Shown here piece by piece: positions 1-7,828 of a stretch of 64,000 bases of DNA. Positions within the stretch are counted from its first letter, which is position 1, and every line of letters starts with the position of its first letter. The notes under the pieces were generated by a model that was not told the DNA's origin, ran no database searches, and saw nothing but the letters and a program-made list of their open reading frames with translations. The stretch spans positions 124,001 through 188,000 of the forward strand of contig NZ_NISY01000009.1 in the NCBI RefSeq assembly GCF_007595705.1, in the 5' to 3' direction. The position numbers were made by a program, and so were the translations under genes. This stretch comes from Streptomyces sp. SAJ15. GTDB lineage: Bacteria; Actinomycetota; Actinomycetes; Streptomycetales; Streptomycetaceae.

Positions 1-2177
1 TCCACGACGGTGACCAGCGGGGTGGCCCGGTCGGCGGGGAAGACCTGGTCGAGGATCCAGGACGGGCCCTCCTCACGCCCCTGTCGCGCCCGCGTCGCGC
101 GGAAGAGCAGATCCGGGCTGGTGACGCAGACGACGTCCGTCGGGTGGCCGAGGGCGTCGAGGCGCTCGGCCGCGGCAAGCGCCTCGGGGACGGTGGCCCC
201 CATCGCCGCGATGGTCAGCACCGGCCGGGAGCGGCGACGGAGGGCGTAGGCGCCGGCGACGCTCTGACGCCGGCGACGCTCGCGGGCCGCGGGATCGGCG
301 GGGACCGCGGCGAGCTGCTGGTCGACGGGGCGGGTGGACAGCCGCAGATACGCCGACTGTCCGTCGGGGCGGCCCAGTTGGGCGAGGGAGGCGAGCAGGC
401 ACCACTCGGTGTCGATGACGAAGGCGGGTTCGTAGCTGACGCACCCGGGCTGCTCGATGCCCAGCGACGGGGTGGTGATGGACTGGTGCGCGCCACCCTC
501 GGGAGCGAGGGTCACCCCGGAGGGGGTGCCGACGAGGATCGACTGGCCTCCGGCGTAGATGCCGAAGGACCACGGCTCCAGGGCCCGGTTGACGAAGGGG
601 TCGTACAGGACGCCGATGGGCAGGAGTGGCTGACCCCAACGGCTCCAGGTGGTGCCCAGCTCCCCGAGCAATCCGACGAGGTTGGTCTCGGCGATGCCCA
701 GCTCTATGTGCTGTCCGGTGGGGTGTTCCCGCCAGTGCAGGATGGTCTCGGCGTCGTCGGCGAACCAGTCCGGCCGCTCCGTGGGGGACCACACCTTGAT
801 CTTGTTGAGCCAGCCGCCGAGGTTGGTGGAGGAGCTGACATCCGGGCTCACCGTGACGATGCGCCCGGCCGCCTCGGGGGCCTGGCGGGTGAGGTCGAGC
901 AGGACACGGCCCAGCGCCTGCTGGGTGTTGCCGGTGCCCGTGGGGGTGCGACCGATGTCGGTGGGCACGGCCGGCGGCTCCCGGGGCGGGAAGGCGGGGC
1001 GGCGCAGTCGTGCGGCGGTGCGGGCGCACAGCTCGGCCTCCGCGCTGTGCGCCGGGAAGGCGGTCCACGGGGCGTCGAGATCGGTGCCCAGCCGGGCGGC
1101 GAGCTCCCGCATCTGCTCGGCCGACATCAGCGAGGAGTGGTTCTGCGGATGGCCCTCGCTGTGCAGGCCGTGTCCCTTCACGGTGTAGGCGAAGATGACG
1201 GTGGGACGGGTGTCGTCGATGTCGTCGTACGCCTGGAGCAGGGCCTGGAGGTCGTGGCCGCCGAGGTTGCGCAGCGCCGCGTGCAGCGTCGCGTCGTCGA
1301 GTGCGGAGAGGAGCCGGGCGATGGGCTCGGCCGTCGTACCGGTGCCGGGCAGGCGCTCGCGCAGCTGCTCGGGCGTGCAGCGCAGCAGCCGCTGGTACTC
1401 GGGGTTGCCCATGGTGTCCAGCCGGGTGCGCAGTTCGGCACCGCCCGGGCGGGCGAACAGCTCCTGCAGCAGTCGTCCGTACTTGAGCGTGATCACCTGC
1501 CAGCCGGCGGCGGTGAACATCCCCTCCAGTCGACCCGCGGCGATCTCGGGAACGACGCGGTCCAGGGACTGCCGGTTGAGGTCGACGATCCACACCACCT
1601 CCCCCAGCCCCGCGACCGCCGGGTCCTGCAGCGCCTCCCAGCAGGCGCCCTCGTCCAGCTCCGCGTCACCGATCAGGGAGTACTGCCGCCCGGTTCCCGC
1701 GCCGCCGAAGTGGCCCTCCACATAGCGGCGGGCGATGGCTCCCCAGATCGGGGCGGTGGCGCCGATGCCGACCGACCCGGTGGAATAGTCCGCCGGGTCG
1801 GGGTCCTTGAGGCGGCTGGGGTAGCTCTGCAGGCCGCCGAAGGACCGCAGCGTCGTCAGATAGCGCTCGTCCAGCGTGCCCAGCAGGTAGTTGATCGCGT
1901 GCAGTACCGGCGAGGCGTGCGGTTTCACCGACACCCGGTCCCGCGCGTCGAGGCCGTGGAACCACAGCGACGTCATGATGGAGACCATCGACGCGGAGGA
2001 CGCCTGGTGACCGCCGACCTTCAGCCCGTCCGGGTTGGGGCGCACCCGATTGGCGTGGTCGATGATCGCCGTCGACAGCCACAGCACGCGCCGTTCGACC
2101 GACGCCAACGCGTCCAGACGGCTCCGACCGGCGACGCCCCCCGCACCCGGAACCGCGGACGTAAGCGTGTCCGCCAT
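1..2177 (-). CDS. Transketolase / pyruvate dehydrogenase E1-like thiamine diphosphate enzyme, 3' end outside window
   Basis: Translating from the ATG at 2177 gives about 725 residues that run off the left edge without a stop. The protein resembles the homodimeric transketolase/pyruvate dehydrogenase E1 superfamily. A KPHASPVLHA segment lies near residue 85. A thiamine-diphosphate motif starts with GDAELDEG near residue 170 and ends at the asparagine of VDLNRQSLD near residue 200. YTVKGHGL and GHPQNHSSLM segments follow, with a second pyrimidine-binding domain toward the edge. It should use a 2-oxoacid or ketose donor with Mg-ThDP in the cytoplasm. It is clearly different from the longer AceE housekeeping E1, so the true substrate is unknown. 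A G-rich ribosome site (GGGGG) precedes the ATG. The gene reads leftward and the next gene lies about 220 bases upstream in the same direction. Confidence 0.8.
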   Translation of the reverse strand, partial: MADTLTSAVPGAGGVAGRSRLDALASVERRVLWLSTAIIDHANRVRPNPDGLKVGGHQASSASMVSIMTSLWFHGLDARDRVSVKPHASPVLHAINYLLGTLDERYLTTLRSFGGLQSYPSRLKDPDPADYSTGSVGIGATAPIWGAIARRYVEGHFGGAGTGRQYSLIGDAELDEGACWEALQDPAVAGLGEVVWIVDLNRQSLDRVVPEIAAGRLEGMFTAAGWQVITLKYGRLLQELFARPGGAELRTRLDTMGNPEYQRLLRCTPEQLRERLPGTGTTAEPIARLLSALDDATLHAALRNLGGHDLQALLQAYDDIDDTRPTVIFAYTVKGHGLHSEGHPQNHSSLMSAEQMRELAARLGTDLDAPWTAFPAHSAEAELCARTAARLRRPAFPPREPPAVPTDIGRTPTGTGNTQQALGRVLLDLTRQAPEAAGRIVTVSPDVSSSTNLGGWLNKIKVWSPTERPDWFADDAETILHWREHPTGQHIELGIAETNLVGLLGELGTTWSRWGQPLLPIGVLYDPFVNRALEPWSFGIYAGGQSILVGTPSGVTLAPEGGAHQSITTPSLGIEQPGCVSYEPAFVIDTEWCLLASLAQLGRPDGQSAYLRLSTRPVDQQLAAVPADPAARERRRRQSVAGAYALRRRSRPVLTIAAMGATVPEALAAAERLDALGHPTDVVCVTSPDLLFRATRARQGREEGPSWILDQVFPADRATPLVTVV

Positions 2178-2329
2178 GACAACCAACCCCCAACTGAGTG
2201 AACGTAGAACGGTTTCCACTTCGCGCTACGGCGAGATGATCAGCGTACTGCCGGGGTCGGTTCGCGGGGTGCCTTCGGCGGACCACCGGCGAAGGCGGGG
2301 GCGGAAGGCGGAGGCGGGTCGCGGTGGGG

Positions 2330-2394
2330 GCTCACCGGGTGAGCGGTGTCGGGCGCTCACCGGGTGAGCGGTGTCGGGCGCTCACCCGGTGAGC
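2330..2394. repeat. Three 15-bp palindromes at 25-bp period
   Basis: The palindromes occupy 2330-2344, 2355-2369 and 2380-2394. Each reads GCTCACCSGGTGAGC, differing only at the centre. They are separated by identical 10-base spacers, GGTGTCGGGC. The array begins 6 bases past the stop of the FG-GAP gene and about 150 bases upstream of the start of the next leftward gene. It could be a tandem terminator, or an iterated binding site for a dimeric regulator of the E1-like gene. The exact spacer conservation favours recent tandem duplication. Confidence 0.75.
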
Positions 2395-2399
2395 CGGGG

Positions 2400-3899
2400 T
2401 CAGGAGCTCGCCGGGTAGAGGAAGACGTCGTCCTCGTTGGCGAAGCGGGAGCCGAAGTCTCCGGTCCCGGTGGGGGCGTGCACGTCCGCGGGGCTCAGGG
2501 CGACGGAGCCGGTCGCGGTGAGGCCGGCGGCGGTGCCGCGCAGCGACCACACGGATCCGGTGCGGTTCTCACGGGGGGCGGAGACGGCCAGCTCGGCCTT
2601 GCCGTCCTTGGTCACGTCCAGCAGCCGAACGGCGCCGCCGAAGCGGTCACCGGCCTCGGCGACACCCGGAACCCCTCGCGTGTCCTGGTCGAACGCCTGT
2701 GCGCCGGTGCCGCGGAGACCGCCGCGGCCCCCCTTGAGCAGCACCACCGAACCGGCCGCCGCCTTGCTTCCGACAGCCTCGAAGGGCACGCCGACGGCGA
2801 GGTCCGCGTAGCCGTCGCCGGTGACGTCGCCGGCGTCCAGTCGGGCGCCGAACTGGTCGCCCTTCTCACCGGTTCCCGGAACACCGGTGGTGTTCTGGGT
2901 GATGGTGGTGGTACGGGTCCTGCTGGGGCCGCTGGACGTCCCGTAGTAGATCTTGACGGTGCCGGCGTCGTAGGGCAGGTCCTCCAGGATGCCGCCCGGG
3001 ACCACCCGGGTCGCCAGGTCGCCCTTGCCGTCGCGGTCGAAGTCGCCGACCGTGGCGGCCGCCGCCGAGCCGAGCGGGGTGGGCTCCGTGGACAGGCCCG
3101 AGGGGGTGCCGCGCCAGAACCTGCCGCCCTCGGCGTGCTCCTCGAACGCGTAGAAGGTGGCGAGGTCGTCGATGCCGTCGCCGGTCATGTCGCCCGCGGT
3201 GACCAGCCACAGGTCGTTGTCGCTGAAGAACATGTCGAGCCGCTGTTCCCTGGCGGGCTCACCGGACCGCTTGAACGGGCCGAAGAGCACGGAGCGCTGC
3301 CCGCCGTCGGCGCCGTGCCGCATGAACAGGTCGGAGCGGCCGTCACCGTCGAAGTCGCCCGCGGTGAGGTCGTCGCCGACCCACCAGCCGCTGGAGCCGG
3401 CCGGTGCCTGGACGGTCGCGGCGTCCTTGCCGCCGAGGCCGCCCCGGCGGCCCCACAGCACCGTCACCGAGCCCTGGTTGCCGATGCCGTCCAGTCGCTC
3501 GTCCGAGGCCACGGCGAGGTCGGTGAGGCCGTCCCCGTCGAGGTCGCGGGCGGCCAGCCGCTGGCCGAAGTGGTCCTCGCTCTCCGCGGTGTCGGGCACG
3601 CCCGCAGTGTTCTGGCTGATCACGGTGGTGCGCGCGGCCTTGAGACCGGTCGCCGACCCGTAGCTGACGACGATGTAGCCGGCCTCGGCGCGCCCGGCGA
3701 CGACGCCGCCCGGGGCGGCGGTGACGAGGTCCTGGTAGCCGTCGCCGTCGAAGTCCTCCCGCACGGACGCCGGCGCCTTGGCCGCGTGGGGCCGGGCGCC
3801 GTCCGCGTTCGGCCGCGGGCCGTCCACGGCGGAGGCGACGCCGCCGGTCAGTACGGCGGCGAGGCTGACGGCGGTGGTACAGAGCGCACGGATGCGCAT
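2400..3899 (-). CDS. Secreted FG-GAP/VCBS repeat protein
   Basis: The 499-residue product begins with a signal peptide: MRIRALC, a hydrophobic stretch, then cleavage near ASAVDG. FG-GAP repeats follow, each with a calcium-binding DxDGDGxxDL core, for example DFDGDGYQDL, DLDGDGLTDL, DFDGDGRSDL, DFDRDGKGDL and DVTGDGYADL. The repeats alternate with YGSATGL-type strands, the pattern of integrin-alpha-like beta-propellers. It is therefore probably an extracellular, calcium-dependent seven-bladed propeller. No catalytic domain is visible, so a binding or adhesion role is inferred. The ATG at 3899 was chosen because GGGAGGA precedes it by five bases and because it opens the signal peptide. The gene is monocistronic. 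Confidence 0.85.
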   Translation of the reverse strand: MRIRALCTTAVSLAAVLTGGVASAVDGPRPNADGARPHAAKAPASVREDFDGDGYQDLVTAAPGGVVAGRAEAGYIVVSYGSATGLKAARTTVISQNTAGVPDTAESEDHFGQRLAARDLDGDGLTDLAVASDERLDGIGNQGSVTVLWGRRGGLGGKDAATVQAPAGSSGWWVGDDLTAGDFDGDGRSDLFMRHGADGGQRSVLFGPFKRSGEPAREQRLDMFFSDNDLWLVTAGDMTGDGIDDLATFYAFEEHAEGGRFWRGTPSGLSTEPTPLGSAAAATVGDFDRDGKGDLATRVVPGGILEDLPYDAGTVKIYYGTSSGPSRTRTTTITQNTTGVPGTGEKGDQFGARLDAGDVTGDGYADLAVGVPFEAVGSKAAAGSVVLLKGGRGGLRGTGAQAFDQDTRGVPGVAEAGDRFGGAVRLLDVTKDGKAELAVSAPRENRTGSVWSLRGTAAGLTATGSVALSPADVHAPTGTGDFGSRFANEDDVFLYPASS

Positions 3900-4234
3900 G
3901 GTTCCTCCCAGGACGCGTGGAGCGTGGTTCGCGTGATCTGGAGGGTGAGACTCACCGGACCGGCGCGCGGTTGCGCGGTGAACACCAGGTGTTCGAAAGG
4001 CGACACGTCCAGATGTCTCCGGTGAGGCGTGCCGCCGGTGGGATCGTCCCCCAGATGTCGGCGCGGTCCCGGTCATGTCATCGACACGGGGTTGCCGGCG
4101 ACGAGCGCGTTCGGCCCGAGAGGCGTATATGTGAAGTCATCGGAAGTGTGAAGGTGGTGCGGTAAGGGCGGACCGTGTGGTCGGCCGGCCGTTTCCTCTG
4201 GTCGTGAGCGCGGCTCGGCAGCAGGAGATGCACT
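3900..4234. other. Divergent intergenic region between FG-GAP and SpoIIE phosphatase genes
   Basis: This 335-base region must carry promoters for both flanking genes, but I cannot assign convincing -35/-10 pairs. No coding remnant or strong repeat is evident. AGGAG at 4226-4230 is the ribosome site of the rightward phosphatase gene. Confidence 0.4.
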
Positions 4235-5335
4235 GTGAAAGTCCTGCACCCCACGCTCACGAAGGTGCCGTGGGTGCTCGCGGCGCTGGTCCTCGTGGTC
4301 GGCGTGCTGCTGAACCTTTTCGCGCCCCAGCCGTACACGGGACTTCCGCTGCTGGCCGCCGCCCCGCTCGTCGCGGGTGCCATGCTCTCCTTCCGCTCCG
4401 CGCTCGCCGTCGTGTGCGTCACGTGTGTGGTCTCGGTGGCGGTGGACATCGAGCGCGGACGCCCGGCGACGCCGTTGCTCGTCGATCTGGCCGTGGTGGG
4501 CACGATCGGCGTACTGGCGCTCGCGGTCAACCGGCTCCTCTCACGGCAAGGCCGTGATCTGGCGCTTGCCAGGGATGTGGCGGAGGCGGCCCAGCGGGCG
4601 GTGCTTCCGGACCCGCCGCGGGTGGTCGGGCCGTTGGCCGTGGCCGCGGGGTACACGGCGGCGCACGCCGAGGCGCGGATCGGCGGCGATCTCTTCGCGG
4701 TGCAGGAGACGCCGTTCGGGGTGCGGATGATCATCGGGGACGTGCGGGGGAAGGGCATCGCGGCCGTCGCGGCGGTGGCGGTCGCGATCGGCGCGTTCCG
4801 TCAGGAGGCCGAACACGCTCCCACGGTGGACACCCTGGGGCGGCGGATGGACGAGGCGATGGCCAGGGCGGCGGCCCAGGGCGGCCCGGTGATCTCCACG
4901 GAGGGCTTCACCACCGCCGTGCTGGCCGAGGTGTCCGTCGACGGGGAGGTGGTGAGCCTGGTGAACCGGGGGCACCCGCCGCCGTATCTGGTGCACGACG
5001 GCCGGCTCGTACGGCTCGACCCGAGCGTGCCGCGGTTGCCTCTCGGGGTGGGGCTGGGCGATATCGCACCTGCCGACCCCGTTTCCGCCGATGTGGTGCG
5101 GCTGCCCCCGGGGGCCTCGCTGCTGCTGGTGACGGACGGCGTCACCGAGGCGCGGGACAGGCGGGGGACCTTCTACGACCCGGTCGCCTCGCGCCGCATG
5201 CGCCGGCGGTTCAGGGACCCCGACGCGCTGGTGGCCGCCCTCACCGACGATGTCGGCCGCTGGACCGAGGGCGAACACGAGGACGACATGGCCATCCTCG
5301 TGGTCACTCGGCGCGACCCGTCGCACGCCGGCTGA
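4235..5335 (+). CDS. Membrane-anchored SpoIIE/PP2C-type serine phosphatase
   Basis: This 366-residue protein starts with GTG behind AGGAG. Residues 10-110 hold about four hydrophobic helices. A short linker leads to a SpoIIE-type PPM phosphatase domain (about 130-360) with metal-binding signatures IGGDLFAV, IGDVRGKG, TDGVTEA and EDDMAILVV. It should dephosphorylate serine/threonine residues, classically on anti-sigma-factor antagonists of the SpoIIAA/RsbV type. No kinase, antagonist or sigma gene is adjacent, so its partner lies elsewhere. A second protein of the same architecture is encoded at 11193-12320, so the pair may be paralogues. The short loop-only extracytoplasmic region suggests that any signal is sensed in the membrane. 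Confidence 0.85.
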   Translation: MKVLHPTLTKVPWVLAALVLVVGVLLNLFAPQPYTGLPLLAAAPLVAGAMLSFRSALAVVCVTCVVSVAVDIERGRPATPLLVDLAVVGTIGVLALAVNRLLSRQGRDLALARDVAEAAQRAVLPDPPRVVGPLAVAAGYTAAHAEARIGGDLFAVQETPFGVRMIIGDVRGKGIAAVAAVAVAIGAFRQEAEHAPTVDTLGRRMDEAMARAAAQGGPVISTEGFTTAVLAEVSVDGEVVSLVNRGHPPPYLVHDGRLVRLDPSVPRLPLGVGLGDIAPADPVSADVVRLPPGASLLLVTDGVTEARDRRGTFYDPVASRRMRRRFRDPDALVAALTDDVGRWTEGEHEDDMAILVVTRRDPSHAG

Positions 5336-5366
5336 CCAGGAGGCGGACCACCCAGGAGAACCATCC

Positions 5367-5428
5367 ACTTGGATATTCCAAGTCATTGCTTGGAATATCC
5401 AAGTAACGCCGTGTACGCTTCCTGAGCA
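5367..5428 (+). promoter_or_regulatory. Paired CTTGG-N5-CCAAG operator over a leaderless promoter
   Basis: ACTTGGATATTCCAAG (5367-5382) and CTTGGAATATCCAAGT (5389-5404) form a perfect 16-bp inverted repeat with a 6-base spacer. Each arm is itself a CTTGG-N5-CCAAG dyad, and the two dyads are 21 bp apart. TTGGAA (5390-5395) in the proximal dyad can serve as -35. TACGCT (5414-5419), after 18 bases, can serve as -10. The ATG at 5428 follows the -10 by eight bases with no ribosome site, so the transcript is probably leaderless. The same motif pair with the same spacing occurs at 7720-7755, next to the hxlR-type gene, which is the likely regulator. Confidence 0.7.
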
Positions 5429-5859
5429 TGATCACTAGCAGGGAAGACGGCTACGAACTCTCCACGGATCCGAGCCGCCTCGACATCGACCTGGTGCACC
5501 ACTGGCTCTCGACGGACGCGTACTGGGCCCTGGGGCGCAGTCGGGAAGCCGTCGAGCAGTCGGTGCGGGGCTCTCTCAACTTCGCCGTCCACGACGCCGC
5601 CGGCTCTCAGGTCGCCTACGCGCGTGTCGTCACCGACTCGGCGACCTTCGCCTGGTTGTGCGACGTCTACGTCGCCCCCGCGCACCGCGGGAGGGGTCTC
5701 GGCACCTGGCTGGCGGGCGCCGTGCGCGACCACCTCGCGCCCTACCGCCTCAAGCGCGTCATGCTCTCCACGCTCGACGCCCACGCGGTCTACGCGAAGG
5801 TCGGCTTCGCACCCTTCCCGGACCCGGACAAGCTGATGATCTTGAACTCGGCGGGATGA
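5428..5859 (+). CDS. GNAT-family N-acetyltransferase
   Basis: This is a 143-residue single-domain GNAT. The acetyl-CoA pyrophosphate loop is visible as VAPAHRGRGLGTWL near residue 85, preceded by the WLCDVYV strand. The C-terminal AVYAKVGF/PDPDKLM segment is typical of small YjgM/ElaA-like acetyltransferases. It should transfer acetyl from acetyl-CoA to an amine that the sequence does not reveal. The start lies directly downstream of the paired dyad promoter. The next gene, an ATP-grasp ligase, begins 106 bases downstream on the same strand and may be cotranscribed. Linkage to the HxlR-type operator suggests induction by a small molecule. Confidence 0.8.
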   Translation: MITSREDGYELSTDPSRLDIDLVHHWLSTDAYWALGRSREAVEQSVRGSLNFAVHDAAGSQVAYARVVTDSATFAWLCDVYVAPAHRGRGLGTWLAGAVRDHLAPYRLKRVMLSTLDAHAVYAKVGFAPFPDPDKLMILNSAG

Positions 5860-5965
5860 GACCGGCGTGACGACCGACTGCCCACCCCCTCCATGCGGCG
5901 TCTGCGCCGACCGGCCGGCCCAGACACAGCCGCGAACCAGGCCGGAGACAGGTGACGAAATCGGT

Positions 5966-7009
5966 ATGCGTGTTGTGATCTTGTGCGGTGGAGAGAGTCC
6001 GGAGCGCGACGTCTCCCTGGCCTCGGGCTCGTCGGTGGCCCGCGCCCTGCTGGAGCGGGGACACGAGGTGGTGCTGGTCGACCCGGCCGCGGCGGTGCCG
6101 GTGCTGGCCGGGCCGCTGCGCCCCGGGGACGCGGTCGACGGGGTGGCGGTGGGAAAGGAGCCGCCGTCCCTCTCGGACCGGCCTCGGTTGCGGCAGCGCA
6201 TGCACGCCGCGCTGACCGGCGGTCCGGTCCTGGAGCTGCTGCGCGGCGCGGAGCTGGTCTTCCTGGCGCTGCACGGCGGCTGGGGCGAGGACGGGCGGGT
6301 GCAGGCGCTGCTGGAGATGGCCGGCGTGCGGTTCACGGGTGCGGGCAGCGCGGCCTGCGCGGCGGCGTGGCACAAGGGGCGGGCGCAGGCGGTGCTGGGT
6401 GCGGCGGGGGTGCCGGTGACCGAGCGGGTGCTGTGGCGGCCCGCGGCGGGTGAGGTCCCGGGTGAGGTGCGGCGGCTGGTGGCGGCCGGTCCGGCGGTGG
6501 TCAAGCCGGTCGCGGACGGTTCGAGCGTGTCGGTCCACCGGGTCGACTCGCTCGCCGAGCTGGCGCGGATCGCGGCCGAGGGGCACCCCCGCTCCGACGA
6601 CGTCGAGCTGATGGTGGAGCCGTTCCTCTCGGGACGGGAGTTCACCGTGGCCGTGGTCGGCGGTCGGGCGCTCCCCGTGGTGGAGATCGAGCTGACGACG
6701 CCGTTGTTCGACTACACGGCGAAGTACCAGCCCGGGGCGGTCAGCGAGGTGTGTCCGGCCCGGGTCCCGGACGACTTCGCCTCCCGGCTGCAGGAGTCGG
6801 CCCTCCGCGCGCACCGGGCCCTGGGCTTCGGTCCAGACGCCTACTCGCGCACGGATTTCCGCTGCGACGCCGACGGTGAGCCGAGGTGCCTTGAGGTGAA
6901 CGCACTCCCGGGGCTGACGGCGACGAGCCTGTTGCCCCTCGCGGCGACCGGATCCGGCTGGAGCTATCCGGACCTGATCCAGCGCATCGTGGACCTCGCG
7001 ACGCGCTGA
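5966..7009 (+). CDS. D-alanine--D-alanine ligase family ATP-grasp enzyme
   Basis: This 347-residue protein has the Ddl layout. An N-terminal CGGESPERDVSLASG segment is the family counterpart of GGxSxEHEVS. HGGWGEDGRVQALLE follows, then the ATP-grasp lysine loop VVKPVADGSSVSV, the omega-loop DYTAKY, and the C-terminal RTDFRCD and LEVNALPGLT metal/ATP site. The KY in the omega-loop is the feature associated with D-Ala-D-Ala rather than D-Ala-D-lactate formation. Streptomyces normally has a housekeeping ddl elsewhere, so this may be a second, regulated ligase for cell-wall or natural-product dipeptides; that is inference. The start at 5966 opens the MRVVILCGG strand; the ribosome site is weak. 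It lies between the two HxlR-type operators. Confidence 0.8.
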   Translation: MRVVILCGGESPERDVSLASGSSVARALLERGHEVVLVDPAAAVPVLAGPLRPGDAVDGVAVGKEPPSLSDRPRLRQRMHAALTGGPVLELLRGAELVFLALHGGWGEDGRVQALLEMAGVRFTGAGSAACAAAWHKGRAQAVLGAAGVPVTERVLWRPAAGEVPGEVRRLVAAGPAVVKPVADGSSVSVHRVDSLAELARIAAEGHPRSDDVELMVEPFLSGREFTVAVVGGRALPVVEIELTTPLFDYTAKYQPGAVSEVCPARVPDDFASRLQESALRAHRALGFGPDAYSRTDFRCDADGEPRCLEVNALPGLTATSLLPLAATGSGWSYPDLIQRIVDLATR

Positions 7010-7056
7010 GCGGCCGAGGCGGGTGGAGGCAGCAGGTCGCGCCGTCGCCTTTCGGA

Positions 7057-7698
7057 TCACTCGCCGCGCAGCGCGGCGGCGACCGGTCCGTCGCCGAGCA
7101 CCTCGATCCGGCCCGCCTTGACGCCCTGCTCCACGCTGAGCGCCCCCTCGCAGAGTTCGTGGCAGGTGTCGGCGTCGAGCACGAGGCGGGCGGCCGGCGT
7201 TTCGGCGGGTCCGTCGCCGTACGCCGGCCCCTCGCCTCCGAGGCGCACATGGAACACGCCCTCGTCCAAGGCCACGTCGACGACGGCCGGGACCTCGGTC
7301 GCCGGAAGGCGGCGCCGGAGGGGCAGGGCGAACCAGTGCGCTCGCAGCGCGTCGGTGGCCCGGCGTTCGGCGAGATCGGGCGTGCCCCACTCGGCGAGCG
7401 CGGTCAGCACGGGCAGCAGCTCGGACCCACGCGGAGTGAGCGCGTACACCGTCGCGGCTCCGGGCGGTGGGAGCTTGCGGCGTGTCGCGAGCCCCTGCGC
7501 CTCCATGTCCTTGAGTCGCGTGGCGAGCACGTCCGTGGAGACGCCGGGGAGGTCGGCGTGGAGGTCGGTGTACCGGCGCGGCCCGGCCAGCAGCTCCCGG
7601 ATGATCAGCAGGGTCCAGCGGTCCCCGACGGCGTCCAGGGTGCGGGCCAGGGCGCAGTACTGGTCGTAGCTTCGACGGCGTGGCTGACGTGGCGGCAT
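7057..7698 (-). CDS. HxlR-family winged-helix transcriptional regulator
   Basis: The 213-residue product begins MPPRQPRRRSYDQYCALA, followed by the HxlR signature DAVGDRWTLLIIREL, LLAGPRRYTDL and the recognition region LPGVSTDVLATRLKDME. The TVYALTPRGSELLPVL wing comes next. The C-terminal ~100 residues form an extra domain of the kind seen in longer HxlR proteins and may bind a ligand. The ATG at 7698 sits seven bases after a predicted -10, TAGACT (7706-7711), with -35 TTGGAA (7728-7733) inside the proximal dyad. The gene should therefore be leaderless and autoregulated. It is convergent with the ligase gene and divergent from the aminotransferase gene. Confidence 0.88.
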   Translation of the reverse strand: MPPRQPRRRSYDQYCALARTLDAVGDRWTLLIIRELLAGPRRYTDLHADLPGVSTDVLATRLKDMEAQGLATRRKLPPPGAATVYALTPRGSELLPVLTALAEWGTPDLAERRATDALRAHWFALPLRRRLPATEVPAVVDVALDEGVFHVRLGGEGPAYGDGPAETPAARLVLDADTCHELCEGALSVEQGVKAGRIEVLGDGPVAAALRGE

Positions 7699-7705
7699 AC
7701 AGCGC

Positions 7706-7755
7706 AGTCTAGACAAGATGTTGGACTTTCCAAGCTCACACTTGGTAAAACCAAG
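7706..7755. promoter_or_regulatory. HxlR-type paired dyad operator and hxlR promoter
   Basis: Dyads GTTGGACTTTCCAAG (7720-7734) and CTTGGTAAAACCAAG (7741-7755) are 21 bp apart start to start. That spacing and the CTTGG-N5-CCAAG consensus match the site at 5367-5404. On the minus strand, TTGGAA (7728-7733) and TAGACT (7706-7711) with a 16-base spacer form the promoter of the regulator gene. The rightward aminotransferase promoter is not clear; it may lie within or just beyond the second dyad. Confidence 0.7.
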
Positions 7756-7828
7756 CATCACGGTTCGAGGTAGGGACGAGGCCCGTGGGATCCGGGAAGC
7801 CGGGACCCGGGACCAAGGAGGGCACGGC

